A stretch of DNA of 64,000 nt from Vibrio sp. RE88 (GTDB lineage: Bacteria; Pseudomonadota; Gammaproteobacteria; Enterobacterales; Vibrionaceae), in NCBI RefSeq assembly GCF_013113835.1, contig NZ_VTYQ01000016.1, positions 1 to 64,000 on the forward strand. The letters run 5' to 3'. Both the position numbers and the translations under genes were made by a program. Position 1 is the stretch's first letter; every line of letters starts with the position of its first letter. Of the stretch, positions 1 to 8,579 are shown in pieces. The notes under the pieces were generated by a model, which saw nothing but the letters and a program-made list of their open reading frames with translations, did not search any database and was not told the DNA's origin.

Positions 1-352
1 TGTCGGCTCAATGAATACTGAACATTACATAAAGTAATGTTTGAATTGACTGTGCTGAATCCGAAGATTCAATGGTCACTTCGTTTCATTGAAACCTAAT
101 TTGATACCGAAGTATCGAATTGGATTATCATCAACGAGTGCCCACACAGATTGATAGGTTTATATTGTTAAAGAGCGTTCTTCTTTGTGACTCACATCAC
201 TTCGAAAGAGGCGGTCATTTTAGCGAGATAAAGTTTAGTGTCAACCACTTTTTTCAAACTTATTTTCAAGCGTTTCCACTTGGCTAATCGACCTTGCTAA
301 CTGGGCTTCATCGTTTCGAAACGTAAGCTTCGAAGCGTTCCCGTGTCAGCGA
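1..352 (-). other. Leader of an rRNA operon (16S gene lies beyond the left edge)
   Basis: Read on the minus strand this is the transcribed leader of an rrn operon. It contains a boxA antitermination element, GCTCTTTAACAA, at 165-176, followed by the TCTGTGTGGGCACTCG block typical of gammaproteobacterial 16S leaders. No 16S sequence itself is inside the window. Neighbouring aroE/tsaC genes resemble the setting of E. coli rrnD. Transcription runs away from oriC, with the replication fork. Confidence 0.88.
217..244 (-). promoter_or_regulatory. rrn promoter P2
   Basis: On the minus strand a perfect -35 TTGACA (239-244) is separated by 16 bp from a -10 TAAAAT (217-222). Its place between P1 and boxA matches P2 promoters of rRNA operons. 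Confidence 0.8.
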
Positions 353-358
353 GGGGGC

Positions 359-420
359 ATTATAGAGATCGACGTCACGTTGGCAACCCCTTTTTGCAGT
401 TTTTTTTGATTTTTTTGCTG
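359..420 (-). promoter_or_regulatory. rrn promoter P1 with UP element
   Basis: On the minus strand -35 TTGCCA (381-386), 16-bp spacer and -10 TATAAT (359-364) are followed by a GC-rich discriminator GCCCCCTCG, the signature of stringently controlled rRNA promoters. Upstream (387-420) runs of A on the transcribed strand form a UP-element-like A-tract region. The 16-bp spacer is the one used by E. coli rrn P1 promoters. Confidence 0.85.
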
Positions 421-505
421 TTTGAGTATTTTCTATTCAAAGATAGCTATTTTCCTTACTCTTCTACCTCTGTTTATCCAGAATTCCTCTATATAAGGAG
501 AAAAA

Positions 506-1057
506 ATGAGCGCCTTGCGTAGTTATAAAGATACACGCCCCGTCATTGGTGAGCGTGTCTATATTGATCAAAGCTCAGTATTGGTGGGCGATATTAAAAT
601 TGGCGATGACTCGAGCATCTGGCCTTTGGTTGCGGCTCGCGGTGACGTCAATCATATTCACATTGGCAAGCGAACCAATGTCCAAGATGGCAGCGTATTG
701 CATGTTACGCACAAAAATCAGGAAAACCCTGATGGTTACCCACTTATTATTGGCAACGATGTCACTGTCGGTCATAAAGTGATGCTGCATGGGTGCATTA
801 TAAAAGACAGAGTGCTGGTAGGTATGGGCGCGATTGTATTGGATGGGGCGGTAATAGAAGAAGACGTCATGATTGGCGCTGGCAGTTTGGTCCCACCGGG
901 AAAAACTCTCGAAAGCGGCTACTTGTATGTAGGCAGCCCAGTCAAACAGGCACGTCCTCTTAATGATAAAGAACGCGCCTTCCTACAAAAGTCAGCCGAC
1001 AATTATGTGCAGAACAAAGAAGATTACCTGCATCATGTCGACGTGATTAGCAAATGA
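506..1057 (+). CDS. yrdA: Gamma-class carbonic anhydrase family protein (YrdA-like)
   Basis: A 183-residue left-handed beta-helix protein with hexapeptide repeats (about residues 15-150) of the gamma carbonic anhydrase/YrdA family. Three histidines, H66, H90 and H95, sit where the family binds its metal, so a trimeric metalloenzyme is likely; whether it hydrates CO2 is uncertain because many YrdA homologues show little activity. The start has a good ribosome site (AAGGAG, 5-6 nt upstream). The stop overlaps the end of the convergent yrdB by 11 bp. The tandem with yrdB and aroE is conserved in enterobacteria. Confidence 0.9.
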   Translation: MSALRSYKDTRPVIGERVYIDQSSVLVGDIKIGDDSSIWPLVAARGDVNHIHIGKRTNVQDGSVLHVTHKNQENPDGYPLIIGNDVTVGHKVMLHGCIIKDRVLVGMGAIVLDGAVIEEDVMIGAGSLVPPGKTLESGYLYVGSPVKQARPLNDKERAFLQKSADNYVQNKEDYLHHVDVISK

Positions 1058-1313
1058 CTTCGACTTGCCCTGACTGATTGAAGGTTTCGTCTTCAATCAG
1101 CTCTTCGGCTAACTCTTCCAGGTCAAATCGGTGCTGACTAAAGCAAACGAGAGCTTGCTCAGCACCTTGAAGTTTTTGCCCAGCCAATACTTCCAGCTGA
1201 TTCAAGGTAACCACGCACTCTATCAACGCGCCTGACTGCTGCGCGGGAAACACGATTGCTTGCAGGTGGTCATCCCAATGCTGCATATCGGGAAACAGAA
1301 TCGACTGATTCAT
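1047..1313 (-). CDS. yrdB: DUF1488 family protein (YrdB-like)
   Basis: An 88-residue acidic small protein of the DUF1488/YrdB family, function unknown. I place the start at the ATG at 1313 (MNQSILFPD), which overlaps the aroE stop as TAATG and implies translational coupling; a longer frame reaching 1382 would lie inside aroE. The conserved SFQHRFDLEELAEELI-like block near the C-terminus (here FSQHRFDLEELAEELI) supports the family. It converges on yrdA with overlapping ends. Confidence 0.85.
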   Translation of the reverse strand: MNQSILFPDMQHWDDHLQAIVFPAQQSGALIECVVTLNQLEVLAGQKLQGAEQALVCFSQHRFDLEELAEELIEDETFNQSGQVEVIC

Positions 1314-2146
1314 TACATACCCTCTAGATTCTTTCTTAATTCGCGTAGAATTTGTTTTGTCCCTGGTCGGATGCCTCGCCATAACATAAAGCTTTCCGCA
1401 GCCTGCCCCACCAGCATGCCCAAGCCGTCGTATACTACCGCCGCGTTATGCTCAATTGCCCACTGGTTGAATGTCGTGTGACCGGAGCCATACATCATGT
1501 CATAAACTGTAGCGTTAGATGAGAAGATTGCCGATGAAATCGCAGGCAACTCGCCACTGAGACTGGAGGACGTCGAGTTGATGATAATGTCGTAGCTCTG
1601 TTCGATGTGTGCCATCTCAACCGCTTTGATCGAACCAAAGCTCGCGAACATCTCTTGTAACGTCTGCGCTTTGGATAAGGTCCGGTTGGTAATCACAATT
1701 TCAGCAGGTTTTTGGTCAAGCAAAGGCTTGATTACACCACGGGCAGCCCCTCCTGCGCCGATCAAGAGAATTCTTGCGCCTTCAATCACGACCTGATTCT
1801 GCAGTAGGTCCTGTACCAGCCCTTCACCATCGGTGTTATCACCCAAGATCTCGCCATCGTCGAGCTTTTTCAACGTATTGACGGCTCCCGCCAACTGAGC
1901 CCGCTCTGTTAAACGTGTCGCCAGTCGGTAGGCATCTTCCTTGAATGGCACTGTGACATTGCATCCTTTTCCGTCTTGAGCAAAAAAGGCTTCAGCCGCC
2001 GCAACAAATCCATCCACTGGAGCCAGTTCAGCGGTATACGTCAGTGACTGATTGGTTTGACGAGCAAACAGCGTATGAATAAAGGGAGACTTACTTTGGC
2101 TTATCGGGTTTCCAAAAACGGCATAACGATCTATCTGCTGGGTCAT
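1313..2146 (-). CDS. aroE: Shikimate dehydrogenase
   Basis: NADP-dependent reduction of 3-dehydroshikimate to shikimate in aromatic amino acid synthesis. The 277-residue protein shows the shikimate-binding NPISQSKSP motif (residues 13-21), catalytic Lys in VPFK (K69), the GDNTDG motif (102-107), the glycine-rich GAGGAAR (130-136) and the NADP-selecting NRT (154-156). All AroE key residues are present and the length is normal. It is coupled to yrdB downstream and separated from hemF upstream by a terminator. Confidence 0.97.
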   Translation of the reverse strand: MTQQIDRYAVFGNPISQSKSPFIHTLFARQTNQSLTYTAELAPVDGFVAAAEAFFAQDGKGCNVTVPFKEDAYRLATRLTERAQLAGAVNTLKKLDDGEILGDNTDGEGLVQDLLQNQVVIEGARILLIGAGGAARGVIKPLLDQKPAEIVITNRTLSKAQTLQEMFASFGSIKAVEMAHIEQSYDIIINSTSSSLSGELPAISSAIFSSNATVYDMMYGSGHTTFNQWAIEHNAAVVYDGLGMLVGQAAESFMLWRGIRPGTKQILRELRKNLEGM

Positions 2147-2165
2147 ATCCTTACCTACTCAAAAC

Positions 2166-2194
2166 AAAAAGGGCCATTGCAAACCAATGACCCT
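2166..2194 (-). terminator. Terminator after hemF
   Basis: On the minus strand AGGGTCATTG and CAATGGCCCT form a 10-bp stem (one U-G pair) around a 5-nt loop, followed by TTTTTG. It separates tsaC-hemF from aroE-yrdB. Confidence 0.75.
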
Positions 2195-2221
2195 ATCATT
2201 AACCCTATAAGGAAGAAAGTG

Positions 2222-3139
2222 TTACCAATCGCGAGGCTTCAAGTAGTTCTGATACAGCTCTGCTTCATGGGTTCCTGGCTCCACTTGGTAACTGTATTCC
2301 CATCGCGCCAGTGGTGGCATCGACATCAGAATCGACTCCGTACGCCCACCACTTTGCAGGCCAAACAGCGTTCCGCGGTCATAAACCAAGTTAAACTCAA
2401 CATAGCGACCACGACGATAGAGCTGGAACTGACGCTCTCGCTCACCGTATTCGGTTGCTTTGCGACGCTCGACAATTGGCAGGTAGGCTTGGCAATACCC
2501 TTCACCAACGGCTTTGATGTAATCAAAACACTTATCGAACTCCCAATGATTCAAATCGTCAAAGAACAAACCACCAACACCACGTGTTTCATCACGATGA
2601 GGTAGGTAGAAATATTTGTCACACCACTCTTTATGCTCTGGATAAACTTCACTGCCGAACGGTGCACACACCTCTTTCGCAGTGTTATGCCAATATTGGG
2701 CATCTTCTTCAAACGGATAGAAAGGTGTCAGGTCAAAGCCACCACCAAACCACCAGATAGGCGCTTCACCGTCTTTCTCGGCAATAAAGAAACGCACATT
2801 GGCGTGGGATGTGGGGATATAAGGGTTTTTCGGGTGCATGACCAAAGACACGCCCATCGCTTCAAATCGACGGCCTGCAAGTTCAGGGCGATGTGCCGTA
2901 GCCGACGCTGGCATTTCTTTTCCCTGTACGTGCGAAAAGTTCACACCACCTTGCTCAAATACAGCCCCCTCTTTCATCACTCGAGTGCGACCACCACCAC
3001 CTAAACGTTCACCAGGCTCACGACTCCACGCGTCTTCTATAAACTCAGCATGACCATCGGCCTGTTCAAGTTGCTGACAAATGGAATCCTGTAGCTCCAT
3101 CAGGAACTGTTTCACTGCTTGCTTGTCGATGGCTGACAT
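2222..3139 (-). CDS. hemF: Oxygen-dependent coproporphyrinogen III oxidase
   Basis: Aerobic oxidative decarboxylation of coproporphyrinogen III to protoporphyrinogen IX in haem synthesis. The 305-residue protein is full length and carries the family blocks RVMKEGAVFEQGGVNFSHV (about 55-73), PTSHANVRFF (about 109-118), the glycine/aspartate-rich GGFDLTPFYP, HRDETRGVGGLFFDDL and the C-terminal YVEFNLVYDRGT. It starts with ATG at 3139, 21 bp after tsaC, so the two are probably one transcription unit ending at the hairpin at 2166-2194. Confidence 0.97.
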   Translation of the reverse strand: MSAIDKQAVKQFLMELQDSICQQLEQADGHAEFIEDAWSREPGERLGGGGRTRVMKEGAVFEQGGVNFSHVQGKEMPASATAHRPELAGRRFEAMGVSLVMHPKNPYIPTSHANVRFFIAEKDGEAPIWWFGGGFDLTPFYPFEEDAQYWHNTAKEVCAPFGSEVYPEHKEWCDKYFYLPHRDETRGVGGLFFDDLNHWEFDKCFDYIKAVGEGYCQAYLPIVERRKATEYGERERQFQLYRRGRYVEFNLVYDRGTLFGLQSGGRTESILMSMPPLARWEYSYQVEPGTHEAELYQNYLKPRDW

Positions 3140-3160
3140 GTTTCTACTTCCTTTGCAGGG

Positions 3161-3718
3161 CTAACCCTGTCTTAATACCTTGGATGTTTTTGCGTCGCGA
3201 ATTTCACTTGGCTTATCTCGCCCACCCGTTTCTCCCGCCAGAATTGCCACTAAGCGATCACCAAGTTGTTGCTCCACTTCAGCAGTCGTCATACAAGGGG
3301 GTTCACCGGTCAAATTTGCGCTGGTAGAGGTTAACGGCTTTCCAAGCGCATTACACATCTTTTGTACCAAAGGATGATCGGTCACACGCACCGCAATCGA
3401 GTCAAACTGGCCTGAAACCCAATCCGACACTTTATCGCTGCACGGCATGATCCAAGTAACAGGGCCAGGCCAAGTCTGATGGACTTTCTGTAGCTGCTCA
3501 TCCGTCAGCTGAGACTCGTCAATGTATGGCAGCAATTGTTCATAGCTAGCAGCGATCAGGATCAGACCTTTTTCCACTGGCCTTTGTTTCAGTTCTAATA
3601 GTTTCTGAATCGCTTCAGGGTTATCAGGATCGCAACCAACACCGAACACACCCTCCGTCGGGTACGCAATCACTTCACCGTTTTTCAGAGCCAATAGAGC
3701 CTGCTCAAAATTATCCAC
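3161..3718 (-). CDS. tsaC: L-threonylcarbamoyladenylate synthase TsaC (YrdC)
   Basis: Makes threonylcarbamoyl-AMP from threonine, bicarbonate and ATP, the first step of t6A modification at tRNA position 37. The 185-residue single-domain YrdC protein has the PTEGVFGVGCDP active-site strand (about 21-32), KQRPVEKGLILIA (about 44-56) and STSANLTGEPP (about 132-142). Length matches E. coli TsaC (190 residues), without the extra Sua5 domain. First gene of the minus-strand unit with hemF. Confidence 0.95.
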   Translation of the reverse strand: MDNFEQALLALKNGEVIAYPTEGVFGVGCDPDNPEAIQKLLELKQRPVEKGLILIAASYEQLLPYIDESQLTDEQLQKVHQTWPGPVTWIMPCSDKVSDWVSGQFDSIAVRVTDHPLVQKMCNALGKPLTSTSANLTGEPPCMTTAEVEQQLGDRLVAILAGETGGRDKPSEIRDAKTSKVLRQG

Positions 3719-3826
3719 TGATTCTTTCCTGTCTGATGTACTGTCTAATCACTAAGTTTACAAACAATCATTGGTAGTGACTAAAGCTATTTATTTATAA
3801 ATTGTGTCAATCTGGATTTAAACCTC

Positions 3827-3864
3827 GCGCAAACGTTTGCTTGAGATTAAAATCCCCGTATAAT
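3827..3864 (+). promoter_or_regulatory. purE promoter with PurR operator
   Basis: The 16-bp site GCGCAAACGTTTGCTT (3827-3842) contains the perfect palindrome GCAAACGTTTGC and fits the PurR consensus. It overlaps the probable -35 (TTGCTT, 3837-3842), followed by a 16-bp spacer and -10 TATAAT (3859-3864). Repression by PurR with hypoxanthine/guanine by promoter occlusion is expected from the E. coli purEK model. Confidence 0.85.
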
Positions 3865-3914
3865 GCGCTCAAATTTATCTGCTCATCAATAGAGTTGCAT
3901 TAAAGGAGTTTAAG

Positions 3915-4400
3915 ATGAAAGTCGGTATCATCATGGGTTCTAAATCTGACTGGCCAACCATGAAACTAGCAGCTGAAATGCTGGATCAGTTTGGCGTCGA
4001 ATATGAAACAAAAGTGGTGTCAGCTCACCGTACTCCGCAGCTTCTTGCTGACTATGCCAACAGCGCTAAAGAGCGCGGCCTGAAAGTCATCATTGCCGGT
4101 GCTGGTGGCGCCGCTCATTTACCAGGCATGGCGGCCGCTTTCACTAGCTTACCTGTTCTCGGTGTCCCTGTTCAATCGCGAGCATTAAAAGGGATGGACT
4201 CGCTACTATCAATTGTTCAAATGCCAAAAGGTATCGCGGTAGGCACATTGGCCATTGGCGAAGCAGGTGCGGCGAATGCAGGCATTCTCGCGGCCCAGAT
4301 CATCGGCACACACGATGACGCCGTGATGGAGAAAGTCGAAGCATTTCGCAACCAACAAACTGAAACCGTGTTAGCGAACCCAAACCCGGCAGAGGACTAA
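3915..4400 (+). CDS. purE: N5-carboxyaminoimidazole ribonucleotide mutase
   Basis: Class I PurE, converting N5-CAIR to CAIR in purine synthesis. The 161-residue protein shows the GSKSDWPTM phosphate/substrate loop (about 8-16), the SAHRTP motif with catalytic His (about 42-47) and the AGAGGAAHLPGM loop (about 68-79). AAAGGAG lies just upstream of the ATG. It is followed after 4 bp by purK, the enzyme that makes its substrate; both sit behind the PurR-type promoter. Confidence 0.97.
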   Translation: MKVGIIMGSKSDWPTMKLAAEMLDQFGVEYETKVVSAHRTPQLLADYANSAKERGLKVIIAGAGGAAHLPGMAAAFTSLPVLGVPVQSRALKGMDSLLSIVQMPKGIAVGTLAIGEAGAANAGILAAQIIGTHDDAVMEKVEAFRNQQTETVLANPNPAED

Positions 4401-4404
4401 TCCC

Positions 4405-5538
4405 ATGCAAGTGTTAGTGCTTGGAGCGGGACAGCTGGCACGCATGATGTCACTGGCTGGTGCTCCTCTGAACATCGATATTATTGCGTATGATGTCGCG
4501 AGCGAGAATATCGTCCATCCACTGACTCAGTCGCTACTGGGCAAAGGGTTGGACAATGCGATTGAGCAAGCAGATGTAATTACCGCCGAGTTCGAGCATA
4601 TCCCACATGATATTCTTGATGTTTGCCAAGCAAGCGGAAAGCTCTTCCCCTCTGCCGACGCCATCAAAGCTGGCGGTGACCGACGAATCGAAAAAGCATT
4701 GCTGGACAGGGCTAAGGTCCACAACGCCAAATACCATGTAATCCAAACACGCGAAGACTTTGCTCACGCTATAGAGTATGTCGGTATCCCAATGGTACTA
4801 AAGAGTGCCTTAGGTGGTTATGACGGCAAAGGCCAGTGGCGACTCAAAGACCCTGCTCAGATAGACGCAATATGGGCTGAGATGGAAACGTGTATTGGCG
4901 CCACCGAAACACAAGCGATTGTTGCGGAGGAGTTCGTTCCTTTTCAACGTGAAGTGTCACTTGTCGGTGCACGCGGTAAAAATGGCGAAGTCGCGGTCTA
5001 CCCACTTGCAGAAAACGTCCACACCAATGGCGTGCTGAGCGTCTCAACAGCCATTGCCGATACTGAGTTGCAACAACAGGCACAAGAGATGTTCACTGCG
5101 GTAGCTAACGAACTTAACTATGTGGGCGTGCTAGCCCTTGAGTTCTTTGATTTGAATGGTACCTTGCTGGTCAACGAAATCGCACCTCGTGTCCACAACT
5201 CTGGCCACTGGACACAACAAGGTGCAGAAACCTGTCAGTTTGAGAATCACTTACGAGCAGTGTGTGGCATGCCACTGGGTAGCACCAAGCTGATCCGCGA
5301 AACGTCGATGATCAATATCCTCGGTGAAGATACCCTGCCAGAAAGCGTACTCGCTATGCCGGGATGTCACGTTCACTGGTATGGAAAAGACAAACGCGCA
5401 GGACGTAAGATGGGCCACATTAACGTGTGCGGTGATTACAGCGGTGAACTGCAACGTCAATTATCTGCTCTGGCAGAAATCCTAGACGCGGATGCTTTCG
5501 CGGCGGTTCATGAGATCGCGCGTCACATTAAGCACTAG
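4405..5538 (+). CDS. purK: N5-carboxyaminoimidazole ribonucleotide synthase
   Basis: ATP-grasp ligase that carboxylates AIR with bicarbonate to N5-CAIR. The 377-residue protein starts with a nucleotide-fold loop LGAGQLARMM (residues 5-14), has the ATP-grasp stretch VLKSALGGYDGKGQW (about 131-145), the acidic metal site ALEFFDLNGTLLVNEIAPR (about 243-261) and NSGHWTQ. Length is slightly above E. coli PurK (355). Coupled with purE; a bidirectional terminator follows. Confidence 0.96.
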   Translation: MQVLVLGAGQLARMMSLAGAPLNIDIIAYDVASENIVHPLTQSLLGKGLDNAIEQADVITAEFEHIPHDILDVCQASGKLFPSADAIKAGGDRRIEKALLDRAKVHNAKYHVIQTREDFAHAIEYVGIPMVLKSALGGYDGKGQWRLKDPAQIDAIWAEMETCIGATETQAIVAEEFVPFQREVSLVGARGKNGEVAVYPLAENVHTNGVLSVSTAIADTELQQQAQEMFTAVANELNYVGVLALEFFDLNGTLLVNEIAPRVHNSGHWTQQGAETCQFENHLRAVCGMPLGSTKLIRETSMINILGEDTLPESVLAMPGCHVHWYGKDKRAGRKMGHINVCGDYSGELQRQLSALAEILDADAFAAVHEIARHIKH

Positions 5539-5560
5539 TCATCGCAAACTTGATAAAAAC

Positions 5561-5590
5561 AAAAACGGCGCTGAAACAGCGCCGTTTTTA
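5561..5590. terminator. Bidirectional terminator between purK and yrdD
   Basis: A perfect 13-bp stem, AAAAACGGCGCTG / CAGCGCCGTTTTT with a 3-nt loop, has T-runs in both directions. It ends purK and overlaps the stop codon of the convergent zinc-ribbon gene. Confidence 0.9.
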
Positions 5591-6172
5591 TTGTTCACTC
5601 TGGGTGTGATGGCATTTTCGATCAGCGCACTGATGTTTAATCCCACTAGTGAGCTTTTTCTCAATTAATAAAAGAAAACCACACTTTTCACACTTACCCT
5701 TAACTGGCGGCTGATTGACCGCAAACTTGCATTTAGGGTAGTTATCGCAGGCAAAGAAAGCTTTGCCAAAGCGGTTCTTCCTCTCGACCAAATGACCTTT
5801 ACCACACTCCGGGCACGCATGTTCTACTTGAGCCTCTTGTTCAGTCGGTTGCTCAAGCGACTCGATATGGTCACAGTGCGGATAATGACTGCAACCAATA
5901 AACATACCGTAACGCCCTTGGCGGAGCACCAGTTCATTAGAGCACTCCGGACAGGGTACGCCCAGCTCTTTAATGATATGGCCGTCATTCTGATGTAAAG
6001 GTTGGATAAAGTCGCAGGTTGGATACTGATTACAGCCCAAAAACGGGCCGTGCTTGCCGTGGCGAAGTTGTAGCTCGCCCTCGCGCTGCTCAGACTGGCA
6101 TTTAGGGCACGCTTTATGTTCTAAAGCGTGCTCATGGGCCGAAAACAACTGATGATCTATTTTACCGCTCAT
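5588..6172 (-). CDS. yrdD: Topoisomerase-type C4 zinc-ribbon protein (YrdD-like)
   Basis: A 194-residue protein made of four tandem C4 zinc ribbons of the kind found at the C-terminus of topoisomerase I: three complete units with CPxC...GCxxYPxC spacing and a last CEKC...C(x4)C unit. It has no topoisomerase catalytic domain, so it is a stand-alone nucleic-acid-binding protein of unknown role. I prefer the ATG at 6172 (MSGKID); an in-frame GTG two codons upstream is possible. It lies 15 bp after smg, in the dprA-smg-yrdD order conserved in enterobacteria. Confidence 0.88.
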   Translation of the reverse strand: MSGKIDHQLFSAHEHALEHKACPKCQSEQREGELQLRHGKHGPFLGCNQYPTCDFIQPLHQNDGHIIKELGVPCPECSNELVLRQGRYGMFIGCSHYPHCDHIESLEQPTEQEAQVEHACPECGKGHLVERKNRFGKAFFACDNYPKCKFAVNQPPVKGKCEKCGFLLLIEKKLTSGIKHQCADRKCHHTQSEQ

Positions 6173-6187
6173 AGCCACTCATGGAGT

Positions 6188-6667
6188 TTAGTGAAGAATA
6201 CCTTGCTCTTTGGTATACAACAGCTCTTCCATAAGCGTGTAGGCGTTTTCATTACCTGGAACATTGAACAGCACCATCAGAACAATCCATTTCAGATCAT
6301 CCAGTTCGAACTCGTCTGTTTCAAGCCCCATGATACGGTCAATCACCATTTCACGCGTCTCAGTCGTCAGCACATTGACCTGCTCAAGGAAAGTCAGAAA
6401 ACCTCGCGATTCAAGGTTTAAGCGCTCACACTCTTTCGCGGTATAGATACGCGTTGAGGTGGATGTGCTGCAAATGGAAATCGCGGAATGCGTTTCGCTT
6501 TGCTGCAATGCAGCCAACTCTTCCAGCCAGACAAGGGCTTTATAGATGTCTTTTTGATGAAAGCCAGCACGAAGTAATTCTTCTTCTAGCTCATCTTGAT
6601 TGACCTGTAACTCCGCATCGCTATGGATGTAAGTTTCAAACAGATACATAAGGATATCCATCATCAT
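6188..6667 (-). CDS. smg: Smg family protein (DUF494)
   Basis: A 159-residue acidic protein of the Smg/DUF494 family, function unknown, almost always beside dprA. The signature ILMYLFETYIHSDAELQVNQ lies at the N-terminus, followed by helical segments. Three consecutive ATG codons open the gene; a strong purine-rich GGGGAGGGG site inside the dprA end is spaced best for the first one. Only 2 bp separate it from the dprA stop. Confidence 0.9.
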   Translation of the reverse strand: MMMDILMYLFETYIHSDAELQVNQDELEEELLRAGFHQKDIYKALVWLEELAALQQSETHSAISICSTSTSTRIYTAKECERLNLESRGFLTFLEQVNVLTTETREMVIDRIMGLETDEFELDDLKWIVLMVLFNVPGNENAYTLMEELLYTKEQGILH

Positions 6668-6669
6668 AG

Positions 6670-7785
6670 CTAGCCCCTCCCCTTTCGAATATAGCCACCG
6701 GAAACCGCAACAACATGCCCTGAGAGCTCAAGCTCCAAGAGCTGCATCATGACTTCATGCACAGGTATATTGGTCCTGCTTGCAAGAATATCAACTGGTG
6801 TAGCCTTACTTCCTACGTTAGCTAACAGCTGAGGAAATGGCAATTCTTCTTTGCAATCAATTTGTTCAAATAGATCGCTTTGCACTGGCGGCTTATTAAC
6901 ATCAGACCAGCGAATCAGACTGTCAATTTCATCGGTTATGTCAGAAACCTGCTGAACCAGACACGCGCCCTGTTTTATCAACAGGTTACATCCTCTCGCA
7001 TGGGGATGATGAATCGAGCCGGGAATCGCAAACACTTCGCGACCTTGCTCCATCGCATAACGAGCGGTGATCAGAGAGCCACTTTTCTCTGCCGCTTCTA
7101 TGACTAAAACGCCCAATGACAAACCACTAATGATTCGATTTCGGCGTGGAAAATTATCGGCTTTTGGCTTCACATTAGGATGGAACTCAGACACCAATGC
7201 CCCTTGTTGAACGATTCGTTGAGCTAACTTCTTATGCCGTGCCGGATACACAGAATTTAAGCCACAACCGAGCACGGCGATGGTTTGGCCATTGCCATTC
7301 AGAGCCCCATCATGAGCATAACCATCAACGCCTAACGCTAAACCACTGGTCACGACCATATCTTGATTCACCAGTTGGGTTGCAAAGTTGCGTGCGGTGT
7401 TAAGCCCATCAATACTGGCATTGCGACTGCCCACGATAGCCATTTGTGGCCGAGACAGGCTCTCTAGCTGACCTTCAACAAACAGTATTGCTGGCGCAGC
7501 GTCAGCCTGTTTCAGTAGTGCCGGATAACGCTGATCACTCAAAGGTAGAATGGTTCTGGCACTTGATTCTGCTTGCCACTCGAAACACGCCTCAATATCC
7601 TCCGCAGCTCGGTGTTGGAGATAATTCAGTTGCGAGTCGGAAAAGCCTAAACGGCGTAATGTCTCGGGTGAAGAGTCAATGATGTTAACTGGAGAGTCTA
7701 CCGCTACCAGACGCTGAAACGTTTTGGGCCCAATCCGCGGCGTAAAGTACAAGCTCAGCCAAGCCGTCAGTTCTTCTTTCGTCAT
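6670..7785 (-). CDS. dprA: DNA-processing protein DprA (Smf)
   Basis: Binds incoming single-stranded DNA during natural transformation and loads RecA. The 371-residue protein has an N-terminal helical region, a Rossmann-like core with VTSGLALGVDGYAHDGAL and AVLGCGLNSVYP, the NFPRRNRIISGLSLGVLVIEA phosphate/DNA-binding block (about 211-231), and a C-terminal winged-helix region. With comM in the same window it fits the natural competence known in vibrios. No obvious ribosome site precedes the ATG. Confidence 0.95.
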   Translation of the reverse strand: MTKEELTAWLSLYFTPRIGPKTFQRLVAVDSPVNIIDSSPETLRRLGFSDSQLNYLQHRAAEDIEACFEWQAESSARTILPLSDQRYPALLKQADAAPAILFVEGQLESLSRPQMAIVGSRNASIDGLNTARNFATQLVNQDMVVTSGLALGVDGYAHDGALNGNGQTIAVLGCGLNSVYPARHKKLAQRIVQQGALVSEFHPNVKPKADNFPRRNRIISGLSLGVLVIEAAEKSGSLITARYAMEQGREVFAIPGSIHHPHARGCNLLIKQGACLVQQVSDITDEIDSLIRWSDVNKPPVQSDLFEQIDCKEELPFPQLLANVGSKATPVDILASRTNIPVHEVMMQLLELELSGHVVAVSGGYIRKGRG

Positions 7786-8035
7786 AGGAAAATTTAATCC
7801 GGCCTAACACCTTGTTACACGACACTGACGAGCTAGAGAGAGTCAGCCTAAACCTCTTATTCCAAACAAAGCTTGGCTACTCAGTGTTCGCCAAATTTGA
7901 CATGATTCACAGTGCAATTTAACTCGGGGAAAATACGCAAAAGTGTAATGAGGCTGTCATTTGAGTGGCAAAATGTCTAGAATTGAGCCAACAAGGTTTA
8001 TCCTGATTCGGCTCAGTTCAACATTTCGAGTGTAT

Positions 8036-8557
8036 ATGTCTGTATTACAAGTATTAACATTCCCAGATGAGCGCCTTCGCACTGTTGCAAAACCAGTGGA
8101 GAAGGTGACCCCTGAGATTCAAAAGTTCGTCGACGACATGATTGAAACCATGTATGACGAAGAAGGTATTGGTCTTGCGGCAACGCAGGTCGATTTCCAC
8201 CAACGCATCGTCGTTATCGATATTTCAGAAACTCGAGATCAACCAATGGTTTTGATCAACCCTGAAATTCTTGATAAGCGTGGCGAAGATGGCATTGAGG
8301 AAGGCTGTCTGTCTGTTCCTGGTGCACGAGCACTGGTTTCGCGTGCTGCGGAAGTCACGGTGAAAGCACTTGACCGTGATGGCAAAGAATACACATTTGA
8401 AGCAGATGACCTGCTTGCTATTTGTGTTCAGCATGAGCTTGACCATTTAGAAGGCAAACTTTTTGTCGATTATCTTTCGCCTCTAAAACGCAAGCGCATT
8501 CAGGACAAACTGGCAAAAATCAAACGCTTTAACGAAAAGCAAGCCAGCCAAGCCTAA
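8036..8557 (+). CDS. def: Peptide deformylase
   Basis: Removes the formyl group from nascent proteins using a divalent metal. All three motifs are present: GIGLAATQV, EGCLSVPG (metal Cys) and QHELDHLEG (two metal His and catalytic Glu). I start at the ATG at 8036 (MSVLQVLTFPDERL), giving 173 residues as in E. coli (169); the frame stays open to 7961 but those residues are not part of the family. fmt follows after 22 bp, so transformylase and deformylase are co-transcribed. Confidence 0.96.
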   Translation: MSVLQVLTFPDERLRTVAKPVEKVTPEIQKFVDDMIETMYDEEGIGLAATQVDFHQRIVVIDISETRDQPMVLINPEILDKRGEDGIEEGCLSVPGARALVSRAAEVTVKALDRDGKEYTFEADDLLAICVQHELDHLEGKLFVDYLSPLKRKRIQDKLAKIKRFNEKQASQA

Positions 8558-8579
8558 TGGCTCACTAAAGGAACGTACT

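Noticed and set aside
1..240. A tRNA or part of 16S rRNA at the left edge
   Set aside because: The sequence matches the leader with boxA only; no mature 16S start or tRNA cloverleaf is present.
2057..2605. 182-codon plus-strand frame opposite aroE/hemF
   Set aside because: It lies wholly antisense to aroE and hemF plus their terminator, with no ribosome site and no family resemblance.
7950..8035. N-terminal extension of peptide deformylase
   Set aside because: The 25 extra in-frame residues are absent from the family and precede the conserved start.
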